Counted from the first letter of the stretch, positions 21,900 through 33,779 are shown. The stretch: 64,000 nucleotides of DNA from Eurosta solidaginis (GCF_040869045.1 NC_090319.1:373379601-373443600); one strand, 5' to 3'. Made by a program: numbers and translations. The notes: generated by a model not told the origin, from the letters alone.

Positions 21900-23150
21900 A
21901 GGACAGTGGAAATGTATATTTCGAAACTATTAATTTTTTTCCGCTTCCACTTCACGCCACCGTTAGCACTGTATGTTTATTCGAATGGAACAACTTGCGG
22001 TTTGATAATCTTTCTTCAATGTCCGCCTGTTTTTAAACAATTCCAAACAATCCACGAAAATCTTAAAATTATGCAAAAAAACAAAAAATACCAACACATA
22101 AATGGAACGACAGCGCCTGAGATGAGTACGGGTTGTTAAATAAGTTGAGCACGATTTAAGCATTTGGCAATCGGTATCAGTGTTACAACAAAAGCTACTT
22201 ACAGGGCATACATACACAAATATAGGTATACAAACAAAACATTAATTTCACATGCTGAGCAAAGCGTCACCAGCGCGAAAGCGAGAAAAGTATCTTAAAG
22301 TAAAACACAAAAAAAAAACCATTTAAAAAAAGTTATGAATACAACAACATTTAACACATACATATTCATATTGTATAATAACAGCGGCAGACAGAGTATT
22401 GTCAATGTGTGACTTTAATGCCCCCTCCGCCGCCAAAGAAAGCCCCCAGTAGAAGATACTCTCCCGGCATGGCTTTATGAAGGCACAAAAAATATGACAG
22501 CTAACACACAAATCATTTGAGGCCATAACGTACAGCTATTGTCGCTGTTGTTGAGTAAAAAACTGTTTAAAAATGAGCGTAAGAACTGCTCTTGAAATAA
22601 CAGTGAAAGCGCACAGTTACTCTGACTGCATAATTGCTTACCGCGTTAAGCGATCGTTTTAACGGCTTCCGCATGCGTGTGTTTAAGCCGTCGTTAATGC
22701 ATATGCGTGTATCGCTAGCTGTGAATTTGTGTATGCCTGCAATGGAAGAAAATTACGAGAGTGGGAGAGTTAGGTGCGTTAGCGCCCTTGCCATTTACCT
22801 TACGGTATATAATAAACATGTTTCATCGTCACCTACCGGTTAAATCATTCAGTGTCTCACCTTCCTCTACCTACAGCTGCTCTTCTATACTCAACATAGC
22901 TCTACATTCTCTTCCGTTGCCACTTTGCTGATTTTTGTCTGTTTTGTTGCCGCAACTATTTCGTTTCTGAATATGTAGCTGGTTGCCCCTTTGTTCGATT
23001 TAAAGAAAATTTGGTATTTTTCTTAATGTACATATGGTTCGCTGGTCAGCTTTCGCCTGTTTTGGTTTTTGTTCATCTTTGCTCACGCTATGTGGGGATC
23101 CAGAATGTAATCGTAAAAGCATAGTCCTTCTTATCTTTGAGTTATCAGTT
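21900..23150. other. Osiris upstream region, no other gene recognised
   Basis: This should contain the Osiris promoter and 5' untranslated sequence on the minus strand. I cannot point to a convincing TATA box or initiator. Short frames on both strands carry no domain. Confidence 0.5.
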
Positions 23151-23154
23151 TGTT

Positions 23155-23530
23155 ATGGGCGTGTTATCGATGAGTTATAGGAGCAGTTATCGATTTGTCA
23201 TCGAAGTGTAATAAATTTGCTATCGATAGCAAAGATTATAAATAAGTTACCGATTTTTAGCGACGAGTAGCTGGTTTGATAGGGCAAGCGCTATCGCCTT
23301 ACTGGGATATGTAATTATTTATCGAAAATCTAATGATACGATATCAGAAATTAAACGTAAATTTATTGATTCGTTATCGAAAAGTTGTTGATTTGTTACC
23401 AAAATATTACCGATGTGCTTATCTAATTTATCAAAAAGATATCGATATGTTACCACAAATTTATCGAGAACTTATCGATTTTCTACAGCAAATTATGAAT
23501 TTGATATCGCAAAAGTTTCAACTTCTATTG
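23155..23530. repeat. degenerate TTATCGATTTGTTATCGA-like array
   Basis: About twenty variants of ttatcgatttgttatcga recur at roughly 20-25-bp spacing, for example gttatcgatgagttatagga, tatcgatttgtcatcgaag, ttgctatcgatagca, ttcgttatcgaaaag, agatatcgatatgttacc and acttatcgattttctac. Copies are strongly diverged. The recurring TATCGATA-like core matches the DREF/BEAF-32 recognition consensus of flies (established); binding here is only inferred. Confidence 0.75.
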
Positions 23531-23576
23531 GTGATTCGCTTTCCTTGACTTGACAGGCCGGCCGGCCGACACGAAT

Positions 23577-25700
23577 TTTATTTATTTATTTATTTATTTA
23601 TTTGACATAGTGGTTGTATCTGTAAGACAAAGTCCTTTTAAATACATCAGCAAGTTTTAAAAACAAAATAAATAATTTAAAATTGAAGTTGTTATAACAA
23701 CTTTAATATTTCACCTAGAATACACGTTTGATAAGAACAAGAAAGTGCTTAAGTTTATTAAGAAAGAAAGAATAGAATATAGATGAAATTATGTTGTAAC
23801 CACATTCATCACACTGAATTGAAGTAACTATGAATTAGCTTCCTCTAGTTGCTCCTACCCATATCAGCCTTGAGAGAGTCAGGAATAGAGTTCGAGAGTT
23901 TTACAGCATTAACAAAAAGCAGCCTCGATGTGGACAAATATAAATATCGTGGTATTATTAGCTTGCGGTGTCTAGAAGATTTGGAAAATTTTAGTTTTTC
24001 ATAAAGATAATTTGGTGTTTTGAATTCAATAAGTTTGAACATAAATATACAGTTTCGTGCAGCAATATAAAAAAAAATACTGCATCCTAGAACTTTGCAC
24101 CTCCATGTGGAGATGTGGTCATACTTTTTAAGGCCATAGACATAACGCGTTATATTATTAAATGCAACATCAATTTTATGGATCGAAGCAGAATCTAATT
24201 GACTGTCGACAAGCTCAGAATATGTTATGTGCGGCACAATCAATTGTATAGCTAACTTTTTCTGGTCTCCAAAGGTGTAAAAGAAGCAGAAGCTCTTAAA
24301 CGACGCAAAATAGAATAAAAATTGCTTAGAATTTTATTAACGTGGTCAATACACGTCAACTTGGAGTTTATCTCAAAAACCAAATTTCGAAACTTTTCAG
24401 TAAACGAGAGGGCACTATTTCCAACAAAGAGCTTTGGAATATCTTCAACATGTACTACGCTACTACTTCTGGGCAACACATATGACTTTTCAGCATTTAA
24501 GCATAGACAGTTTTCACAAGCCCATTTCCAGATTGCAGACAAGTCACTATTTATTTTATAACATAAATCTTCGACAAGGCCAACACGACTAGATAGGTAT
24601 AACTGGATGTCATCAGCATATGCGTGATTTACGTGCTGACACACTGAGAAAACATCATTGACAAAAAAACCAAATACAGAAGAGGACCAAGCACAGACCC
24701 TTGCGGCACACCAGTAGGGACGACACGAGATTTGGATGCAGAGTTTTTGCAAACTACCTTCTGGGTTCTTCCCTCCAGGTAACTGGCCATAAGCTCAACA
24801 GATGTGGTGGAGAACCCGAAGTAGAATTCGAGTTTTTTGCAAAGGAGGTTGTGCTGCACTGAGTCAAAGGTCTTAGAAAAGTCAAGGATGCACAAAAGGG
24901 TTAGGTCACTATTGTCAAAGCTAGTTCAAAGACCAATCAACATTGCACAAATCAATAAACAAAGCCTCCACATTAACAGCCTTAAAATCACGATAAACAG
25001 TGGTAACAGTATCAACAGGACGATTGAACGTAACATCTAGTGGTCAGAAATAAAGCTGATTTGGTCAAATTTTGTAATATAATCACGACTTGACGTAATA
25101 ATCAGGTCCAACAAGCTTGAAGTCGAATTATGTGCGTATCGTGTTGGTACATATTTGTTGACTATAGTAAGGACAGCAGTTGAAATATGGTCAAGTAGTT
25201 TATTTACATATGAGTCATTTAAGAGTAAATTAACATTTAAGTCACCACAAATAACAAAATGCTCGAAGTCTATTAAAAACGAAGACAACTCAGCAAAAAA
25301 GTAATCTAACAAGTAACATCTATTTGGGTTATATACACAGCATACTAACACTTTATTTATGTTATAAGAAATTTCAGCTATAATAATCTCTGACTCACTA
25401 TTTTTAGACACTGATAACACATTAATCTTTAAGGAGGCCTTGCAATATATTGCAACCCGCCCTCCCCTTCTAGCTAATCGATCTACACGTGTTAGTCCAT
25501 AGTTAGGGATACTATAGTAGGCATCAGATAAGTCAGAGGAAAACCAGGTTTCTGAGGCACAGATAACATCAACATCTGATGCCGAAAATATATCCCTAAT
25601 ATAATCCAAAAATGTCACCATTCATACTTCGAGCATTAAAGTGCACTGCGATTGCTTGCATAAAATATTTATTAAAGTCTTGAGGCATTCGCTAATGCTA
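23577..25700 (-). pseudogene. CR1-like non-LTR retrotransposon, internally deleted and frameshifted
   Basis: The 3' end lies at left with a (TTTA)n run (about 23577-23606; AAAT repeats on the element strand). Reading leftwards, the endonuclease domain shows VHFNARSMN (about 25650), CASETWF, RRGGRVAIYC, CGDLNVNLL and the closing ISDH (about 25037). Only about 40 residues later (ending CNVDWSLN, 24920) the sequence jumps to FDNSDLTLLCILDFSKTFDSV and VPTGVPQGSVLGPLLYLVF of the RT, then HAYADDIQLYLS and a C-terminal region to 23845. Compared with the intact relative at 56281-59181, about 1 kb between EN and RT is deleted. Frameshifts occur near 25621, 24700 and 24250. Confidence 0.85.
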
Positions 25701-26019
25701 AAGGCAGATTTCTCACAGGGGCTTATTACCATAGGTTGGAGAAAGAGACAACACAAAAAATGCTAAATGCACAAACACTCAACGCATATGCAATTTGTAA
25801 TTAAAATTTAAGTAACTTCCCGACAAGCTACAAGCTTCACACTTAGAATATAGTTCAGAAACCGATGGCAATGCAATAATAAGAAAAAAATCCGATAGGT
25901 GGCGAATGGATCGAAATACTAAAAAAAAAATCTTATTTGTGGTCCGATTTTCCTCATACTTGGAACACATACATATTACATACATGAATAGAAAGCGACA
26001 TATGAAAAAAAAAAATAAA

Positions 26020-27170
26020 TAAAAATTTTTAAGTGAAACGGTTTTATTGAAAGCAATACTTACATTGGGTTAGGTTAGGTTAGGTTAGGTGGTAGCTGAG
26101 TTAATAAGGGGAGCTCACTTGGACAACATGAAGGTCCGTTGTGATATCACATGCAATAAAATAACGGTAACGTAGATATAGCTACTTAGAGAATCGTTGG
26201 GTAGCAACGATAAAGCTTCGAATGATACCGATCTCAACTTTGCATAAATGGGAGATCCAAGTGAGTCGCGACCGAAGTACTTTCGCCTAAAGTGATTTGG
26301 TGATTCCACCTCATCATCCTTCATACAGCTGCAGCAGGATGGATTTTCCAATATATTGAGACGTTCCGCATGGATACCCATGGGACAGTGCCCTGTCAGA
26401 ACTCCAATGACCATTGATAGGTGAGCCTTAGTGACAGACCTCCTGCCATCAACTTTTGGTCAGAAAGATCTTGCCACCCTGCAAGTCGTGGTGCCCGCCC
26501 AACCTTTGCTGAGCTGACTCGAGGCTCAGCTATGGAGGAGCAATCTACAGGTGGCCAGCGGGCTAAGAGTTCCGGTTTTATCGAGTTGTCCTCTCTAGAT
26601 CCGCCATTATCAGTAGAAGCAGGGTCACCTCGTGCAGAACGTGATAACTAATTACGCGTGACAGTTCGTCACTATGGCCGGTCTAAAACTGATAACAGTC
26701 CCTGATCCAAAGCCTGGAACCACGTATGATATCCAAGCCAAGTATCTTAGCCCCCACTTACATTAAGTAATAATAATACTAAAAGATAGAAAATAAAATA
26801 ATTAAAACAAAAATTTTAAGTTAAGCGGTTTTATTGAAAACAATACTTACATTAAGGAGTAATAATACTAAATAGATACTAAATTTCTAAAACTGTGAGG
26901 CGTAGCATAACATAATTAAGTTTCAGTTGGTCTTACTTATACATATGGATATGAAAATATGATTTGTAAAGATATGGGCGGTTGACTATCAATAGCAATT
27001 TGACGCGACCGACGCTTTTATTTATTTTTCTGATCAACGCCCTAGATTGATGAGGAGTGTGACGACTAATACCTAAGACCTACCTAATTATTTTCTATCT
27101 TTTAGTATTATTATTACTTCATGTAAGTGTTGTTTTCAATAAAACCGTTTAACTGAAAACATTTTTTTTA
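26020..27170. repeat. repeat unit with cggttttattgaaa/cttacatt words, direct and inverted
   Basis: The block agcggttttattgaaaacaa-tacttacatta occurs at about 26035 (split by the 26067-26755 insertion) and again at 26822-26860; its reverse complement (catgtaagtgttgttttcaataaaaccg) lies at 27120-27149. aatactaaaagatagaaaa also has an inverted partner near 27093. Probably an old non-coding transposon with inverted ends. Confidence 0.55.
26067..26755 (-). mobile_element. 5'-truncated non-LTR retroelement with RNase H-end and CCTAA tail
   Basis: Flanking ACTTACATT occurs at both sides (26058-26066 and 26756-26764), a 9-bp target duplication. The 3' end on the minus strand is ccacctaacctaacctaacc. 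A minus-strand frame at 26414-26115 reads MVIGVLTGHCPMGIHAERLN and CCSCMKDDEVESPNHF, the zinc-knuckle-like C-terminus that follows RNase H in Jockey/I/R1-type polyproteins (usual form ltGHcpigxHaxRlg..C.sC..e.E...H). Upstream pieces are broken by stops. Dead copy. Confidence 0.8.
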
Positions 27171-27179
27171 ATTATTTTA

Positions 27180-28905
27180 TTATAATTTTGGGTTTTTTTT
27201 ACAAAGGGAATTTTGTTAATCACAAAAAAAATTGTATGGCAAGCGCCATAGGAAGATGCATAGTACCTCTCAGTCAAAATTTAAATGTTAACTGTTAAAT
27301 ATGAGCACAAGCGCAACCAAACTATATACCAAACGCCTCACCGTTAATCATTATACGCTGGAGCTCAGTGCACTCCCTAGCGCTCTCATACATACTACAT
27401 ATGAAGTGTCTTCTCCATTGTGATTTAACCCAAAAAATTTTTTAAACCCTATACAATGACACAAATGTGAACTCAGCTGAAAAGCAGGTGCCGCTATGAT
27501 GTGGCTGATGCTCTTTCTGTGGCGGCTGCTGTGGTGGCTGCTGTTGGTACTCCTATTTATCTCCGCCAACACGTTTTTTTTTTGTGAATACATTTATATT
27601 TTTCTTATTACTGCCATATTCGATTATCGCTTTTGTTATTTTAAAATTGTCTGCTATTCGAGAAAAGAAAGTTTTAATATTTGTTGTGTGCATAGCGACC
27701 TCGACTTCCTCCTCTCCTGAATCACCGCTAATGTCCAGCTATAGGTTTGGTGTGATGTAAAGATATAACAAACACATTGATCGTTAAAATTTCCTGTTTT
27801 CACATTTAGCAATAACATTTTTTTTAGTTCCAACCGTAGGTCGCTTGTTTAAGTTATGTGTTTGTGTGTGTTCATGTAGTTTTTATGAAATTGTTCGTCT
27901 TTCATGTTATATAATCAGAAAGCTTCGTGTAAGTCAATTGTGTAATTTTTTTAGGTGCCCTGATATTAGGTACAAACAGGCTTTAGCAATAACAACATCA
28001 AAGACACTAAAAAGAATTAATAAAATTTGGAACATATAAATTTGTGCATATAAAACTTTTTTTGGAAAATTATGATGACCAACTTAAGGGCAATTATGAC
28101 TAGCAAGCATAAGTACTTACTAGATACACATACTACATATATGTATATATTCATACTTTGAGGCATTGTATTTAAAGCAATTATTGGTATGCACTTAAAA
28201 AGAGGTCACCTATAGTACTTTGTCACATCCATACTCTGTATAGAAAGTGCGTCTTACGGAATCACAGGCAAATAGTAATTATGCTGCTGCAGAGCTTTAC
28301 AATACGAGAATAATGCATGGTTCAATTTCAGTTAGATTTGACAGAGGTTGAAATTTAGTTCAAAATTTAAGGAAAACTGTCGTGTTATGCATCCGCAACC
28401 ACTATTAGTTCGACCTCTATCTCTCCTACATGCTTTCAACTGGCGAATTTAACATGGCGATATCGTAAGCGGTGGAAATTCAAAGATTCAAATTACCACT
28501 TTAGAACTAGTTGGTTTATTGGCACATTTTCGATAGTTACTAACAAACTTAAAACTCGTTTGTATAGATCTAGTCCTGTTTCTGGTACCATTTCGTTGGT
28601 TTAGATGCTGCTTCTAATACGATTGTATCCCCTTGTTCGATAGTCCCGATACACTTCATATATGTATATCAGCACTGGAAATATATTTGAAAATTATTCA
28701 TATTCAGGAGCAAACTCGAAATATTTTAGCTGGTACTTTTTTCTACATCATATAAAAACCCATTTCGAGTTTCGCTGAAATGTTTCGGATTCCCCTAAAT
28801 TACTCTCTGATGGACCTCGACATGTTTAAAGTGTGAGGAAGGAAAGCATACTCAAATGCAAAATATTTACAGAGGTAGTCGTAGTTGGAATATTTATTAA
28901 ATATA
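27180..28905. other. no gene recognised
   Basis: Short frames only. A hydrophobic plus-strand frame at 27496-27720 derives from a tgg/ctg-rich triplet tract (tggcggctgctgtggtggct) and has no family features. Confidence 0.5.
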
Positions 28906-28911
28906 TGTTAA

Positions 28912-28964
28912 ACTAGTAGACCCGCAAAACGTTGTTCTGCCCTAACTTTGTTCCATCTGCATAA
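28912..28964 (+). mobile_element. head of dispersed element, second copy (left part)
   Basis: actagtagacccgcaaaacg-ttgttctgcccta matches the head of the 15692-16622 element. It breaks off at CTGCATAA (28957-28964), where another element is inserted, and resumes after the duplicated CTGCATAA at 31097. Confidence 0.75.
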
Positions 28965-31096
28965 TAGAGATATACGCCGCCGATAAACGCCGACGCCGAC
29001 GCCGATTTGTGACGGTTTTCGCACGCCGCCACCGAATGTCAAATATATCGGCGCGGCGGCGGCGGCGTTCGGCGCGTTACTATATTTTCTACTCTTTTAA
29101 GACTGTCTAGGCCATTTATTGTTCATTTCGAAAATTGGTCCGATATGGTCGAAAGGGATATCAAGGGATGCGCATCACTGCCAGTTATAAAAATCCAATG
29201 GCTAAATTTAACACTTTCTAACCGTTTACAGTTTCTCGGAGCTTTCAAGGCCAGCTTAACACGGATTTCGCATCACCGAATTCAACAAATTATTAAAACA
29301 AAACACTTAAAGAAAAGTTATATAATAAATTTAAATGCTCACTTCGCATAATTCTTTCAAAATATTAATAAAGAACAATGAATTTAAATAAAATGTCCCA
29401 AAATGTCGAACATATTTTCAAATTGTCAAGTTGTTAAAAAAGCAAGTTACCCGAAAAAGGTGCCGAATTTTATATCCCGATTGGCTGAAAGAATAAGCGA
29501 AATCAGTGATGCAAAACCCTTTACTAGGCTCCAGTGGTTTAAATTATCCTTTGAAATGATTCTCACCTCACACATAAGTTGCATATATCTTCAACGCGTA
29601 TGAGAAGGGTTTGAAAAATCACTTTATTTGCGTAACTATAAAATAGCGTCTGAAATCTTAATTTTGATTTTCACACTTCATCATTTAACACACAAGTCTC
29701 CTGGTTTGACATTTCCTCAAGTTGGCGGCCCTTTCCCCGACTGGTCCCTTAAAGTGAATCACATTAGATATAGCCTATCAACCATGTTTAATTATGGCCT
29801 ACACGTGGGGGCTCCTGTTACAAATGTGAAACGTAGGCACATTTTTTAACCAGGTTAGGATTTGTCATTCGCAAGAACACAGAATGTGGTGAAGCAAAAG
29901 CTTTCTCAAGACAGTCAAACAAATTACTGGGTGTTCTACTACCCTAACGTAGGGGATAGTCGAACAAGTCTTAAAACTGAAGGCAGTCATCCATAATGAG
30001 CTCTTATATCATAAGGCCGGCAACTAAGACTATTGAGGCCAATGTATCGAATACAAACGTCTGCAAATTTTGGTCCACATTATAAAACTTTTAACCATGG
30101 TCCTTGTAAAGCTTAAATTATGTAAATGCGCCAAAGATTATAAGATTTGCACCCATGTGTTACGCAATGATATCCATTCAGACAGCTTATGATTTCGAGG
30201 GTGACACCCTTGGCCGAATAGCTACTCCCTAACGTTTCAAGGTGTTCTTTTGGTGTAGCTCGGAAGCATAGCGCGACAAAAACATCCATCAGAAAGTATT
30301 CGGAGCTACACCTAGAGCGTCTAGGAAAGTGACGTCGACGAAGGTATGAGTTCGAAGTCGCAGTCCTATAGCTTCTGTGCTGGCATATGGTATAAGGCCC
30401 AGAATGCGTGGTAGCGACTGGTGGTCGGGATTGCTACTGTTAGAACGTCGGGAATTGTAGCTCCTAGAAACAGCCGATAAACTGAAGGCGCCCTTTGGTG
30501 CGATCAACAATAAGCCACCATTGATGGTAATCGTTAAAAATGTGCCACGAGAGTCATGAATATTAGTGGATAATTGATAGCAACCGTAAGTCGCCTTTGT
30601 GCGTGACCAGCATGTAGCCACAAATTATTTAAAGAAATCGTGCCGACGACGGGTATCAGAGTTAGCCCAGAACATCTGCTTCGGTGAAACTACGCTACAA
30701 AAGTTTGACTATTTTAAGTATTTCTCTAACTCCCGAAATTTTTTGAACGATCCGCGAGATTTTGGGACAAAAACCGCGGATCTTTCCGAAATGGCCTAAA
30801 CGTCGATTTTCTTAAATATATATAAACAAAACCTTTCCAAATACTATTTTTTTTTAATTTTCGCTTTACAAACCTCCCAGATACTCATCCGCAAGTTAAT
30901 GATAATATTCCAGATTGTCAAACATACCATTGACGCCAGCAGTATGTTTCCATACTGATTAGTTGTGGAAAATGTGATACTCTGAAGTCCAGCCATTCAA
31001 TTCAGAGGTTTACGCCGATCACTTTGTCGGCGCGCCGGCCACGCCGCCGGCGACGGTATGTAATAGAGTCTGCGCCCCCGCCGTCGATTAACTCAC
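28965..31096 (+). mobile_element. GC-ended hAT-like non-autonomous element, copy 1
   Basis: Starts TAGAGATATACGCCGCCGAT and is flanked by the 8-bp duplication CTGCATAA (28957-28964 and 31097-31104), which precisely interrupts a copy of the dispersed element. The first 120 bp are rich in cgccgacgccg triplets. From about 29085 onwards it aligns, reversed, with the element at 52180-54249, including a conserved 30190-30640 block. The right end is rearranged: agaggtttacgccgatcac appears at 31003 in the opposite orientation to that expected. No transposase recognised. The 8-bp duplication and TAGAG start fit hAT. Confidence 0.75.
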
Positions 31097-31440
31097 CTGC
31101 ATAACTTTTAAGAAGTTTTTACCTCATACTATCTCCCCCTTTTCCTTATCCCTGCATTTACTCCTTCCTCTGATTTTATCTTTCTCCCTGTCTCTGCGTC
31201 TCTTTTCCATTACTTATTTTCTGTAGCTCCCACTCCACTGCTCCCATTATCCATATATTTCTGTCTTCATCTAACTATATCTCTTTCTCAGTCTCTCTCT
31301 CCTTCTCTATTTTCTCTTTGCTCTAGTTCTTCCTTTTCCTCTCCATCCCAGTTCCGGTTCCAGTAAAAGCCGAAGCCCAAATCTCAGTCCCAGTCTCGGC
31401 CCAGTCCCAGTCCCAGTCTCAGTCACAATCCCAGTCTCAC
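31097..31440 (+). mobile_element. dispersed element, second copy (right part)
   Basis: Continues the head at 28912 with ctgcataacttttaagaag, then the same pyrimidine-rich tract and the (CAGTCC)n-like hexamer run (about 31375-31440) as the copy at 15692-16622. The rest of the element is missing. Confidence 0.7.
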
Positions 31441-31451
31441 TTTCATTCCCT

Positions 31452-31660
31452 CTAAAACTCGCGGAGGGAGTGGGATAGCGCTGTGTGTTTCAAGCAATTA
31501 TAGAAGGCGTCTTTCACCTCATTGTCTTTTTTTTCTGTCGGTGCATTGGCGCAGATGAATGATGTATCAACAAAATTTAATTTTATTCGGATAGCGGCGA
31601 CACAGGCATGAACTTGGCGACAAAGCCTTTCTACCACCACGAATACAGCGCCGGAACTGT
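31452..31660 (-). pseudogene. non-LTR endonuclease domain fragment
   Basis: The minus strand reads RIKLNFVDTSFICANAPTEK-KDNEVKDAFYNCLKHT, resembling the apurinic-type endonuclease core (variants of FITLICAHAPTEEKDDxxKDAFY) of the same retroelement group whose C-terminal pieces occur at 33188-33580 and elsewhere in this window. Only about 60 residues remain. Confidence 0.6.
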
Positions 31661-32164
31661 GCTGTTTTGATGTCCACTTCAGTAAATGTCAAAATTTTTT
31701 ATTTTCTTACAAAAACAGCAGAATCATCGTTTTATACAAATACTTCTGTAAAAAGGAATTATATTCAAAATATAATTACGTAAGAAATTCGCATTGGACA
31801 TAAAAAAGCACGACCGTGTTCATGTAGAGCTAAAGTTCGGTCGTTAATATCGAAGGTCTTTTTAAACTAAAAATATTTTTTTTAAAAAAAGATCAAAAGT
31901 AGTAGCAGTGAAAGGTTCAATAACAATGAAGGGAAAGTAAAAGTGGAAATCATTGAATGTCATTAAAGCTACATTAGATACAGTATCTTAACAAAAACTT
32001 AAAAAACCAACATACACATGTGTATTCACAGATAAATGCAATAAATGTACACCGCAACAATACTGACATTTGTATTTTGAAATGAGTTGGGTGTGCCATT
32101 ATGATAAGCCTCAAATGTGTGCAGGAGTTGTGCGCAATGGATCTATAAATGCTCGACTTACTTA

Positions 32165-32240
32165 TCCAAAAAGTAAGGAGGTCTAAGATCAGGCGAAACC
32201 GAACATTATATACCCAGCGTGTCACGAACTTTAAGGGCCG
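32165..32240 (+). mobile_element. INE-1-like (class 2) head fragment
   Basis: gtaaggaggtctaagatcag, then ccgaacattatatacccagc, matches the head at about 50650-50695 (ccgaacattatatacgcagc). Truncated soon afterwards. Confidence 0.45.
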
Positions 32241-32754
32241 ATTTCACCGTCTTCGGTTAATGCTAACTTGCACTTTTTCACAGATCCTCACACGGTTTCT
32301 GTCAAGTGGATTGTTAGTAAGCGTCTACTGTAGATGGTGGGAAGCTACCTAAATGATATGAAAACTCGTACTTACTACCTATACATATGCAAATATCTTC
32401 TTACGTAGCTAGCCATATATAAAACAGTTACTGTCATAGAAGCAATGTTCTTACCAAATCACCTTACATTTGGTCCCTTTTTTCGACTTTGGTACTGAAA
32501 GTTTTGTGAAGAGCTTAATACAAAGGAGTAGACCAGGACCATTTAAGCTTTTTGTTTAATTTTTCTACTTACTGTGCACTTAAATATCTATTATGGTAAT
32601 GAAGCTTCAAGCTGTAAATATTTTGCCAAACTTGCGGCAGTTAAAGCTTTAAGCGGGCATCTCAGTGAAAATGCTTCTATCTTACATCGCCGGTTCGGAG
32701 TCTGCATAAAACATGATCTACCAAGGAACATAATTTGTCTACCTCAGGGGGTTA

Positions 32755-33140
32755 GGGGTTAGAATATACCCTTGGTAGGTAAGCCTGTCGTAAGAGGCGA
32801 CTAAAATCCAAAGAGACACAAGGGGTTGTGTAGAGCAATCCTTTCAAGGGGTTGCCAGCGCAATATATAGCTTCTCCAACCTAATTGTCAACCTCACCTA
32901 TCCGTGGCGAATCCTGCTTCATTAACAGCCGAGCCTCTGGCGACCCCGAACTCCTCATGGATCTAGGGGGTGGGAGGGTGTAATAGCCTATAAAATTGCA
33001 TGTGGTCATACCAAATCATTCCCGAGATGGTTGGGCTTGGTACCGGAACGTACCGAATCTGCATCCGGCAAAGGTCTACCAACAACGATAACACTCTCCA
33101 AGGCCTTCGGGGAGTGTCCTTATTGCTACAACAACAACAA
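32755..33140 (+). repeat. retroelement 3'-end repeat with CAA tail
   Basis: Contains cctgtcgtaagaggcgacta, gcctctggcgaccccgaact, ccaaggccttcggggagtgt and ends gctacaacaacaacaacc. A shorter diverged relative occurs at 19010-19240. The trinucleotide tail suggests the 3' end of a non-LTR element or a SINE built on one. No coding sequence. Confidence 0.6.
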
Positions 33141-33187
33141 CCATAATTCAGTAAAAATCCAAATACATACTAACGACTTCTGACTTA

Positions 33188-33580
33188 CTTACTTACCTAA
33201 TTGGCGCTTAACCGTCTAAACGGTTATGGCCGTCCAACAAGGCGCGCCAGTCGCTCCTTCGCTCCGTCAACCGGCGCCAATTGGTCACACTAAGGGAGTT
33301 TAAATCGTTTTCCACCTGGTCCTTCCAACGGAGTGGGGGCCGCCCTCTACCTCTGCTTCCATAGGCGGGTTCCGATAGAAACACTTTCTTGGCCGGAGCA
33401 TCATCTTTCATTCGCATAACATGACCTAGCCAGCGCAGCCGCTGCGTTTTAATTCGCTGGACTATGTTGATGTCTGCGTATAGCTCGTACAGCTCATCAT
33501 TAAATCTTCTTCGGTACTCGCCACCGCCAACGCGTAGAGGTCCATAAATCTTTCGAAGAACTTTTCTCTCGAACACTCCC
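33188..33580 (-). mobile_element. 5'-truncated non-LTR insertion with 15-bp target duplication
   Basis: ACGACTTCTGACTTA flanks the insert exactly (33173-33187 and 33581-33595). On the minus strand the insert reads FERKVLRKIYGPLRVGGGE, YADINIVQRIKTQRLRWLGHV and GRGRPPLRWKDQVENDLNSL to RLDG, the conserved C-terminus of an EN-RT protein, then a tail of TAAG repeats. The frame is open over all 393 bp and the duplication is perfect, so insertion is recent. Confidence 0.9.
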
Positions 33581-33779
33581 ACGACTTCTGACTTATGGCT
33601 TCAAAGTTTTTAATTTTTTTTTCTCTAACTGTGGGCGATAGCACACCTATTTTCCAAAATTTTACTTGACTTTTACTTTGTGTTATAAAGTTAATGAACC
33701 AGCCAATTTCCCTTACTTTGCCAGTATTTTTAAATGCATTGTGCCATTTTTCCATTTTCCGAAATTTACGATATAGACT

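Noticed and set aside
26066..26091. Interstitial telomere repeat (TTAGG)n
   Set aside because: It lies inside an exact 9-bp target duplication as the 3' tail of a retroelement.
27496..27720. Hydrophobic small protein
   Set aside because: Frame over a triplet-repeat tract, without signal cleavage site, conservation clue or splice context.
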